Both the position numbers and the translations under genes were made by a program. Of a stretch of DNA of 7,235 nt, positions 1-5,647 are shown piece by piece. The notes below the pieces were generated by a model, which saw nothing but the letters and a program-made list of their open reading frames with translations, did not search any database and was not told where the DNA came from. Origin of the DNA: Hyphomicrobiales bacterium (GTDB taxonomy: Bacteria; Pseudomonadota; Alphaproteobacteria; Rhizobiales; Xanthobacteraceae); contig JAPLPC010000668.1 in the NCBI GenBank assembly GCA_026400425.1, positions 1 through 7,235 on the forward strand, read 5' to 3'. Each line of letters begins with the position of its first letter. Position 1 is the first letter of the stretch.

Positions 1-1
1 C

Positions 2-1012
2 GATGGTATCATTCCCTATTCGAATTCGGTGGTCGTAGCAGAGGACTTCATAACAAATCTTGGCATCGATGATCTTCGTTTCTCGGCGACCACTCCTCTT
101 GGAGGCGCAAGCTGCGTTGCCGGAATACAAGCAGCTCTTTTGGCGATCAGTGCAGGTCTCTGCAACCATGTACTACTTCCGATAGGCCGGAACGGTTCAT
201 CTGCCGGTCGCATTGGTACACGGGTCCAGCAGATGCCGCAGTTCAAGGTTGTCGGCGAATTCGAAATGCCGATCGGAGCAATTGCGCCAGCGCAGCTCTA
301 TGCTGCAATGGCGCGGCGGCACATGCAGCTCTACGGAACGACAAGTCGCCAACTTGGAGAGATCGCAGTGTCTACGCGTCACAATGCCATCCTAAATGGC
401 AATGCGATGATGACGAAGCATATCACTATTGAAGATCACCAGAACTCGCGCATGATCTCCGATCCGCTTCGGTTGCTGGACTGCAGTCTCGAGAGTGATG
501 GTGGTGCTGCCATCGTCGTTAGCGCCGCCGAGCGCAGCAAAGATATGCGTCAGAGGCCGATCCTGGTTATGGGCATCGCTGAAGGACATCCCGAATCTCC
601 AAGCTCCATCACTCAGCGTCCCGACATGACACGTCTCGGCATTGCCAAGGCCTCGCCCAAGGCATTTGCGATGGCTGGTGTCACGCCTCAGGAAATTCAG
701 GTAGCCGAGATCTACGATTGTTTTACCTATGTCGTTCTTTGCCAGCTGGAAGATATCGGCTTCTGCAAGAAGGGCGAAGGCGGCCCCTTTGTCGAGAGCG
801 GCGCCATTAGGCTTGGCGGAAGCCTGCCGATCAACACCCATGGCGGCCTGCTTTCCCAAGCACACATGGTCGGGATGAACCACGTGGTCGAACTCGCAAG
901 GCAGCTCAGGGGAAGTGCCGGAAAAGCCCAGGTAAGTGGAGCCGAACTGGGCCTTGTCTCCGGGTACGGCGACATGGGCGACGGGTCGTTAGCGATCATG
1001 AGGAGAGGCTGA
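2..1012 (+). CDS. Thiolase-superfamily protein (SCP-x / lipid-transfer type), 5'-partial
   Basis: The reading frame is open from the left edge, so the true start lies outside; 336 residues are visible of a family usually near 385-395. An in-frame GTG at 29 has no ribosome binding site and would remove conserved sequence, so it is not taken as the start. Visible motifs, counted from the codon at 2: GGASCVAG with a Cys at residue 38 that lines up with the thiolase nucleophile; EIYDCFTYVVLCQLEDIGFC, typical of SCP-x-like thiolases; NTHGG with His280; and SQAH with His288. The usual C-terminal Cys motif is replaced by GYGDMGDGS (Tyr322). Family members either thiolyse 3-ketoacyl-CoA or, like Ltp2 of steroid degraders, cleave a beta-hydroxyacyl-CoA by retro-aldol reaction with a DUF35 partner. 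The next gene is exactly such a partner, starting 4 nt downstream. The family is secure; the reaction type and substrate are not. Confidence 0.93.
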   Translation, partial: DGIIPYSNSVVVAEDFITNLGIDDLRFSATTPLGGASCVAGIQAALLAISAGLCNHVLLPIGRNGSSAGRIGTRVQQMPQFKVVGEFEMPIGAIAPAQLYAAMARRHMQLYGTTSRQLGEIAVSTRHNAILNGNAMMTKHITIEDHQNSRMISDPLRLLDCSLESDGGAAIVVSAAERSKDMRQRPILVMGIAEGHPESPSSITQRPDMTRLGIAKASPKAFAMAGVTPQEIQVAEIYDCFTYVVLCQLEDIGFCKKGEGGPFVESGAIRLGGSLPINTHGGLLSQAHMVGMNHVVELARQLRGSAGKAQVSGAELGLVSGYGDMGDGSLAIMRRG

Positions 1013-1016
1013 GAGT

Positions 1017-1475
1017 ATGTCCGAAAGCATCTATTCGAAGCTAGTCCCCGAGCCGACGCCCGACTCTATGCCTTACTGGAAGAGCCTGAACGAGGGAAAA
1101 CTGAGACTTCAAGAATGCGCGCGCTGCAAGAAACTCCGGCATTATCCCCGGCCTGTATGCGATGCGTGCTATTCATTCGAAACCAATTGGGTCGAAGCAT
1201 CGGGCAAAGGCGCAATTCACAGTTGGACGATCACCCATCATTCGTTTCACGAAGGTTACGAGTCCGATCTCCCATACACGTTGGTGACCGTTGACCTAGA
1301 GGAAGGTGTACGCATATTGGCGCGACTGCATGCCCCAATGGCTACAGAGCTCGATATCGGCATGCCCGTCCGGCTCGTCTTCGAGAAAGCTATGCCTTGC
1401 CTTACGTTGCCCGGATGTGCTCTCGCTGACTCCTCGAGTGACGTGTCCGCGTCCTCATCACTGAGAGCACGATAA
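1017..1475 (+). CDS. DUF35 / OB-fold protein with rubredoxin-like zinc ribbon, partner of the thiolase
   Basis: This 152-residue protein has the standard DUF35 layout. An N-terminal helix-like stretch (PEPTPDSMPYW, residues 11-21) is followed by a zinc ribbon with two CxxC pairs (Cys34/Cys37 and Cys48/Cys51), then an OB fold from about residue 62 to 130 containing the typical SGKGAIHSWT and PYTLVTVDLEEG strands. DUF35 proteins form complexes with thiolase-like enzymes and are needed for their activity or stability, as ChsH2 is for Ltp2 in steroid side-chain cleavage. They are cytoplasmic and not known to be catalytic alone. The start is supported by AGGAG at 1001-1005 and by the 4-nt gap from the thiolase stop. 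Its stop overlaps the start of the next gene (TAATG). The last 16 or so residues are Ser/Ala-rich and unlike the usual family end. Confidence 0.92.
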   Translation: MSESIYSKLVPEPTPDSMPYWKSLNEGKLRLQECARCKKLRHYPRPVCDACYSFETNWVEASGKGAIHSWTITHHSFHEGYESDLPYTLVTVDLEEGVRILARLHAPMATELDIGMPVRLVFEKAMPCLTLPGCALADSSSDVSASSSLRAR

Positions 1476-2341
1476 TGTCCTCCGAAATCGACATTGATGG
1501 CTTGCGCAAATACATAGGTTCCAAGATTGAGGAGGAAGATGAAGCCTCGAGAGCGCCACTCTTCGGGCTCGTAGCTGCATTCGATCGAGACGAGCCGGTG
1601 CCTACAAACGGTGAAGCGATTCCACCTGGATGGCATCTAGTCTATTTCCATTCATTCGCCCGCAAGGCGACACTAGGCGATGATGGCCTTCCCACTTCTG
1701 GTGGGGTGATACCCAAGATGCCCTTCCCACGGCGCATGTACGCGGGCACGAGTCTTGTGTTTCATCATCCGCTTCTCGTGGGTGACTCGCTCAAACGTGA
1801 GACGGAACTGACAGACATAACCTTGCGCTCTGGCAGTACGGGCCCCCTCATCTTTGTTACGCAGACGCGACGTATATTTACACAACGTGGTCTTGCGATT
1901 GTTGAGGAAAGTTACACAGTGTTTCGCGACGCCGTAAAGCCAGGAGAGCTAAGCAGCATTCCGACGCGAAGCACACCACCCGCCGGGCTACCATGGGCCC
2001 GACAGATCGTCACGGATCCTGTATCGTTATTTCGCTATTCCGCCGTAACCTTCAACGCGCATCGAATTCACTACGATCGAAGTTACGCGACGACCGACGA
2101 GGGTTATCCAGGCCTGGTAATACATGGCCCCTATTCTCAGCAATGTCTCATTGATCTTGCTCGCGACAAAAATTCCACTAGAACGATTGCCGCCTTCACG
2201 CAACGCGCTCGCGCGCCCTTGTTCGATACAGCGCCATTCGAGGTCACGGGGCGCCCGGTAGATAGCGGGGCGGGTGCCGAGCTGTGGGCTACAACGCCTG
2301 CCGGATCCGTCGCTATGGAAGTTAAGCTGCGGTTTTGCTGA
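1475..2341 (+). CDS. Double-hotdog HTD2/MaoC-type (FAS1-like) acyl-CoA hydratase/dehydratase
   Basis: A 288-residue protein with two hotdog halves. The N-terminal FAS1-like dehydratase half (about 1-145) includes the PFPRRMYAGTSLVFHHPLLV region and GDSLKRET. The C-terminal MaoC/HTD2 half (about 165-288) has FNAHRIHYDRSYA (Phe193-Ala205, with Asn194 and His199 in the expected catalytic strip) and EGYPGLVIHGPYSQQ. The length matches the HTD2 and mesaconyl-C4-CoA hydratase group. These enzymes add water to, or remove it from, enoyl-/3-hydroxyacyl thioesters in the cytoplasm. The ATG overlaps the stop of the DUF35 gene by one base (TAATG), which points to translational coupling; GAGAG at 1463-1467 is a plausible ribosome binding site. 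In context it would supply the 3-hydroxyacyl-CoA that the thiolase/DUF35 pair cleaves directly or after oxidation. No dehydrogenase lies in the window, so the pathway is incomplete here. Confidence 0.9.
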   Translation: MSSEIDIDGLRKYIGSKIEEEDEASRAPLFGLVAAFDRDEPVPTNGEAIPPGWHLVYFHSFARKATLGDDGLPTSGGVIPKMPFPRRMYAGTSLVFHHPLLVGDSLKRETELTDITLRSGSTGPLIFVTQTRRIFTQRGLAIVEESYTVFRDAVKPGELSSIPTRSTPPAGLPWARQIVTDPVSLFRYSAVTFNAHRIHYDRSYATTDEGYPGLVIHGPYSQQCLIDLARDKNSTRTIAAFTQRARAPLFDTAPFEVTGRPVDSGAGAELWATTPAGSVAMEVKLRFC

Positions 2342-2518
2342 ATCGGCTCGACGCGCGCAAAACTCCGAAGGAAAGTTATCGGCTTCCTATGTTGACTTAT
2401 ATATCCGCCAATCATGGCTGGTTCGGAAAGCGGAGCACCACAATGCTGCGGAAGCTACCATAGACGAAGACAGCTCAGGGAGTAGATCACTGGCGTTTTA
2501 TCGTTCCCGACAAACAAC

Positions 2519-2523
2519 GGAGG
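2519..2523 (+). promoter_or_regulatory. Ribosome binding site of the Baeyer-Villiger monooxygenase
   Basis: GGAGG lies 5 nt before the ATG at 2529. It decides the start: the open frame runs back to 2274, but the extra 85 codons have no family resemblance, overlap the preceding gene, and have no comparable site. Confidence 0.8.
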
Positions 2524-2528
2524 CGAGT

Positions 2529-4166
2529 ATGAAGAATGGACAAGCTGCTCGGGAAGACGAACGAACCTGCACCGGCACGGAGTTTGATGCGGTCGTCATC
2601 GGGGCGGGCGTCGCTGGCCTCTATCAACTTTACAAGCTGCGTGAGCTCGGCTTGCGTGTCCGGACCTTTGAAACCGGCAGCGCCGTCGGCGGCACTTGGT
2701 ACTGGAACCGCTATCCGGGTGCACGTTTCGACTCGGAAAGTTGGACATACGGCTACTCATTCTCGAAAGAGCTTCTCGAGGAATGGACGTGGGAGGAGCA
2801 CTTTTCTGCTCAACCCCACACGGAACGCTATCTCAACTATGTCGCCGATAAATTTGACCTGCGGCGCGACATCCAGTTCAACAGCCGTGTTGTCGCTGCG
2901 CTTTGGCGTGAGGATACACGCAGCTGGGACATAGTGCTGGAGAGCGGTGCACGACATTCGACACGCTTCCTTGTCACAGCGATCGGCGTTCTTTCGGCGT
3001 CTGTGATGCCGACTATTCCCGGCATCGAGAGCTTCGCCGGTCAGTCCTGCCACACCCACCGCTGGCCGAAGGAAGGCCTCGATCTTGCGGGTAAGCGGGT
3101 CGGGATCATCGGGACCGGCGCGACCGCAGTTCAGACGATACAGACGATTGCTGACATAGTAGGCCACTTGACCGTGTTTCAACGCACTCCGAATTGGGTC
3201 TTTCCGCTGAACAATAGCAAGATCACTAAGGAGGAAATGCAAGACATCCGCTCTCGCTATCCAGACATCCTGGCACGCTGCCGCGAGACGCCAGGCTGCT
3301 ACGTCCACGGGCCTGATCCGCGTAAGACGTTGGAGGTGTCACCCGAGGATCGCGAAGCATTCTGGGAAAAGCTTTACCGTACACCGGGTTTCGGCCAATG
3401 GCAGGCGAATTTTAGCGACATGCTGACCGATCGCACCGCCAACGCCCTCGCTTCGGATTTTGCCGCACGTAAGATCCGTGAACGGGTTAACGATCCCATC
3501 CTCGCCGAGAAGCTGATCCCTAAGAACCATGGTTTTGGTACGCGCCGGATCCCGCTCGAAAGCGGCTACTACGAGGTCTACAATCAGCCGAATGTCCAGC
3601 TGGTTGACGTCAACGAGACACCGATAGAGCGGATCACTCCACATGGCATCCGGACTTCAGACTGCGAACGCGAGTTCGATGTCATTATATTTGCGACTGG
3701 CTTCGATGCCATTACGGGTGCCTTCGACCGAATTGATATTAGGGGAGTTAACGCCGTGCGTCTCAAGGAGGTGTGGGAGGACGGCCCGCAGACTTACCTC
3801 GGCGTCTTCGTTGAAGGGTTTCCCAATTTTTTGATGACGATGGGTCCGCACGCTGGACTCAGCAATTACACGCGAACGGCGGAATACAGCGTTGAGTGGA
3901 TTACGGACGTGATCCAGTTTGCGACCAAGCGAGGATTGAGCCGCATGGAGGCCACGCCGCTCGCCGTCAAGGAATGGACAGATCACGTCCTCGCTCTCGG
4001 CCAAGATCAGTTGATGAACGAAGTCGGCTCCTGGATGACGGGAGTCAACCGCAATGTCGAAGGTAAACAGAAGCCTCGGATCATGCGCTACAGCGGCGGA
4101 CACCCTGCTTATCGGGAATATTGCAACGCCGTGGCCGCGGAAGGCTACCCTAAGCTCGCTTATTGA
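2529..4166 (+). CDS. Type I Baeyer-Villiger monooxygenase (FAD/NADPH)
   Basis: A 545-residue flavoprotein that inserts one oxygen atom next to a ketone carbonyl, giving an ester or lactone, using O2 and NADPH. All diagnostic motifs are present: the FAD Rossmann loop GAGVAG (25-30); GGTWYWNRYPGARFD (54-68), matching the second BVMO fingerprint; FAGQSCHTHRWP (169-180), an exact fit to FxGxxxHxxxW(P/D); the NADPH Rossmann loop GTGATA (195-200); Arg340 in FGTRRIPL, at the place of the catalytic Arg of cyclohexanone and phenylacetone monooxygenases; and FATGFD (388-393). Length is normal and the frame is unbroken. It lies 187 nt after the hydratase gene on the same strand, so it may share that transcript or have its own promoter; I see no convincing -35/-10 pair in the gap. 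The substrate (cyclic ketone, steroid, terpenoid or other) cannot be read from sequence. Soluble cytoplasmic enzyme; no signal peptide. Confidence 0.95.
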   Translation: MKNGQAAREDERTCTGTEFDAVVIGAGVAGLYQLYKLRELGLRVRTFETGSAVGGTWYWNRYPGARFDSESWTYGYSFSKELLEEWTWEEHFSAQPHTERYLNYVADKFDLRRDIQFNSRVVAALWREDTRSWDIVLESGARHSTRFLVTAIGVLSASVMPTIPGIESFAGQSCHTHRWPKEGLDLAGKRVGIIGTGATAVQTIQTIADIVGHLTVFQRTPNWVFPLNNSKITKEEMQDIRSRYPDILARCRETPGCYVHGPDPRKTLEVSPEDREAFWEKLYRTPGFGQWQANFSDMLTDRTANALASDFAARKIRERVNDPILAEKLIPKNHGFGTRRIPLESGYYEVYNQPNVQLVDVNETPIERITPHGIRTSDCEREFDVIIFATGFDAITGAFDRIDIRGVNAVRLKEVWEDGPQTYLGVFVEGFPNFLMTMGPHAGLSNYTRTAEYSVEWITDVIQFATKRGLSRMEATPLAVKEWTDHVLALGQDQLMNEVGSWMTGVNRNVEGKQKPRIMRYSGGHPAYREYCNAVAAEGYPKLAY

Positions 4167-4171
4167 GAGAA

Positions 4172-4194
4172 CGTTCAATTTAAAGTTGTGAACG
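4172..4194 (+). terminator. Weak inverted repeat after the monooxygenase gene
   Basis: CGTTCA (4172-4177) and TGAACG (4189-4194) are inverted copies around an 11-nt loop, starting 5 nt after the stop codon. The stem is only 6 bp and no T-run follows, so this is at best a weak terminator and may be chance. Confidence 0.2.
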
Positions 4195-4211
4195 AGGTGG
4201 TTTCCCGAAAG

Positions 4212-4408
4212 CTAGATCAGATTTAACCAGGTCCCGCGGAGTAGCGCTCCGAGCTTGGCGAGGGGGTTCTCGATCGGGTTGAAGTCGGGGCTTGGGGTGA
4301 AAAGGAGCGTTGCGCCGGTCGCCTCAACAGCCTTTCTGATGGCCGTCCTTCGTGCGCCGGTGGGTTGTCGAGGATCGCGATGTCGTGTGGCGCAGCGTCG
4401 GGCAGAGT
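4212..4408 (-). pseudogene. IS630-family transposase, C-terminal remnant, frameshifted
   Basis: Reading right to left, one frame gives DIAILDNPPAHEG, with the second catalytic Asp at 4367-4369. A neighbouring frame then gives AIRKAVEATGATLLF followed by PSPDFNPIENPLAKLGALLR, with the catalytic Glu at 4269-4271. This DN..H and SPDFNPIE pair is diagnostic of IS630 transposases, and the roughly 33-codon Asp-to-Glu distance fits the family. A frameshift lies between the two parts, and the usual PPYSPD has lost about two residues to TPSPD. The N-terminal domains and first Asp are absent, and the match ends soon after ALLRG, short of the usual C-terminus. The right boundary is approximate, where the GGDEF relic begins. 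Non-functional. Confidence 0.85.
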
Positions 4409-4427
4409 AACTGCTCGGCGCAACGTG

Positions 4428-4634
4428 AATGACACTTATGGCCGTCTGGCGGGCGACCAATGCCTCAAAACACTCTCCGACGAACTCCGATCCTTTGCGC
4501 AGAGCGTCTGAATCATGGGGCGCCTCGGCGGCGAGGAATTCGTTCTGGTCTTGCCCGCCACGACATCGGCAGCGGCGACGAAACTATGCCGGCATATCGC
4601 CAAAAACCCGTCAGTGTTGGCTCAAAATCGGTAG
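4428..4634 (+). pseudogene. Relic of a GGDEF diguanylate cyclase domain
   Basis: One frame starting at 4428 reads NDTYGRLAGDQCLKTLSDEL, then RSFAQSV, a TGA stop (4509-4511), then MGRLGGEEFVLVLPATTSA and a helix-like stretch to a TAG at 4632-4634. NDxYGH-xxGD followed about 30 residues later by RxGGEEF and VLP is the hallmark of the GGDEF domain, which makes cyclic di-GMP from two GTP. The GGEEF codons are at 4527-4541. By alignment from memory the stop falls near the Asp of the RxxD inhibitory site. The upstream metal-binding DIDHFK part and any sensor domain are missing, apparently cut at the joint with the IS630 remnant near 4410-4427. The 3' part of the domain is also lost before the IS66 piece. 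Clearly a dead fragment; the surrounding open frames in other phases hide it. Confidence 0.85.
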
Positions 4635-4676
4635 CCAAGAATCTATTCCATAGGACAGACTGGGCGGGTCGCCTGA

Positions 4677-5027
4677 ATGCCGCCGGCGCCGTCGCATCCG
4701 ATCCCGCGCGGCTTCGCCGGACCGAGCCTGTCGGCGATGGTGCTGGTCAACAAGTTCCTGCTGTCCCAACCGCTGAATCGCCAGAGCTAGACCTTCGCTC
4801 GGGAAGGCGTCGAGATCGATGTCTCGACGCGGGCGGACCGGGTCGGCGCCTGCGTGGTGGCGCTCGAGCCGCTGATCGACGCGATCCGTCTCCACGTAAC
4901 AAGCGCCGATCGCATCCACGCCGACGGCACCACGGTGCCGGTGCTGGCGAAAATGAAGACCGTCACCGGCCGGATCTGGACCTATGCCCGCGATGACCAG
5001 CCGTTTGGCGGCAGCGATCCGCCAGCG
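4677..5027 (+). pseudogene. tnpC: IS66 transposase (TnpC) internal fragment with amber stop
   Basis: The frame beginning at 4677 reads APSHPIPRGFAGPSLSAMVL, then LNRQS, a TAG stop at 4788-4790, TFAREGVEIDVSTRADRVGA, then DRIHADGTTVPVLAKMKT and TGRIWTYARDDQPFGGSDPP. This is the well-conserved middle of IS66 TnpC, including the first catalytic Asp region (HADG, Asp codon at 4923-4925; most relatives have HADD). The fragment corresponds to very roughly residues 160-280 of a protein of about 500. The zinc-binding N-terminal part and everything after DPPA are missing. TAG stands where CAG (Gln) would give the normal RQSQTF, so a single C-to-T change explains it. The right end is a sharp joint to tnpB on the opposite strand. 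Confidence 0.88.
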
Positions 5028-5179
5028 CCGCGACGTCCCTGGAAGACGTACAGGTCACCGGCGTGCGGATCGCGGTTCAACCCCTCCCGCACCAGACGCG
5101 CCAGACTCGGGAAGCCGCGCCGCATGTCGGTATGGCCGGTGGCGAGCCACACCCGGACGTTGCCGGGGATCGCGATCAT
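5027..5179 (-). pseudogene. tnpB: IS66 TnpB (accessory protein) 5' fragment
   Basis: The ATG at 5177-5179 overlaps the tnpA stop (ATGA), as in intact IS66 elements. The 51 matching residues include VRVWLATGHTDMRRGF and GDLYVFQGRRG, the standard N-terminal half of IS66 TnpB, a protein of about 115 residues needed for transposition whose molecular role is poorly known. After RRG at about 5027 the resemblance stops abruptly, because the sequence beyond is tnpC read on the other strand. The frame runs on to 4982 through foreign sequence, so any product would be a nonsense fusion. Confidence 0.88.
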
Positions 5180-5568
5180 CGGCGCTCCAGCACGTCGAGA
5201 ACCCGCGCCAAGGCCTCTGGATCGACCTGCGCGTCAACTCGCACATGGCGCCGGTTGCCAAGTTCGATCTCGATCAGTCCATGTCTGGCGCTCGACACCG
5301 GCCGCATTCGGCCGTCATCTTCGATCAGAGGTTTTGTGCTGTTGTCCGGCTCCGCCGCCGGTGCGATCTGCGCCGGCGCAAAGCGCGGCATCGCCACCGT
5401 ACGTGCCTCCCGACGACACGTGAACACCAGGCTCGCCGCAACGCCGTTGCGTCGCGCGACCTCCGTCACATTCGCGCCCGGCGCCAACGTCTCCTCGACG
5501 ATCCGCGCCTTGTCATCCTGCGACCAGCGGCGCCGCCGCTCCAACCCGTCCAACACCTCGACCCGCAT
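5176..5568 (-). CDS. tnpA: IS66 TnpA (helix-turn-helix accessory protein), frame intact
   Basis: A 130-residue open frame of normal length for IS66 TnpA. Residues about 12-50 (RRRWSQDDKARIVEETLAPG, then VTEVARRNGVAASLVFTCRR) form the transposase-8-like helix-turn-helix that binds the element ends. The end carries IEIELGNRRHVRVDAQVDPE and ALARVLDVLERR, the conserved C-terminal block. The Trp of the usual FTWRR motif is Cys here. The stop overlaps the tnpB start in the family's ATGA arrangement. As tnpB and tnpC are both broken, this gene cannot mobilise its own element, although it could act on related copies elsewhere. The upstream side carries an inverted repeat (5579-5598) that may be part of the promoter or element end. 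Confidence 0.9.
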   Translation of the reverse strand: MRVEVLDGLERRRRWSQDDKARIVEETLAPGANVTEVARRNGVAASLVFTCRREARTVAMPRFAPAQIAPAAEPDNSTKPLIEDDGRMRPVSSARHGLIEIELGNRRHVRVDAQVDPEALARVLDVLERR

Positions 5569-5578
5569 CGCCTGATGA

Positions 5579-5598
5579 CCTTAAAGCTAGACTTAAGG
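5579..5598. repeat. Inverted repeat CCTTAA-N8-TTAAGG upstream of tnpA
   Basis: Perfect 6-bp arms (5579-5584 and 5593-5598) flank AGCTAGAC, just upstream of the tnpA start at 5568. It could be a regulatory site or part of the left end of the IS66 element, but the usual GTAAGC-like IS66 tip is not clear; the nearest match on the - strand is GTAACC at 5597-5602. Function unknown. Confidence 0.4.
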
Positions 5599-5647
5599 TT
5601 ACACGCTTCGCGGAAAGCTCCTCAGCCGGCAAGACGGTGCTCGTCGG

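Noticed and set aside
29..31. GTG as the start of the thiolase gene
   Set aside because: The frame is open to the left edge and the codons before 29 (DGIIPYSNS) fit the family, so the gene is simply cut by the window.
392..883. 163-codon antisense open frame in the thiolase gene
   Set aside because: It is a shadow of a well-supported gene, with no recognisable domain or ribosome binding site.
2392..2404. TTGACT plus TTATATAT as a sigma-70 promoter for the monooxygenase
   Set aside because: The two elements overlap or abut instead of being 16-18 nt apart, and no suitable partner hexamer is found at the right distance on either side.
2274..2528. 85-codon N-terminal extension of the monooxygenase frame
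   Set aside because: It overlaps the hydratase gene, has no ribosome binding site and no family resemblance, while ATG 2529 has GGAGG 5 nt upstream and gives a normal-length protein.
2757..3308. 183-codon antisense open frame in the monooxygenase gene (also 3657-4178)
   Set aside because: These are complementary-strand shadows of the monooxygenase, whose motifs are unambiguous on the + strand.
4460..4996. 178-codon arginine-rich open frame on the + strand
   Set aside because: It crosses the GGDEF relic and the tnpC piece in the wrong phase; the composition is that of out-of-frame GC-rich DNA and no domain is visible.
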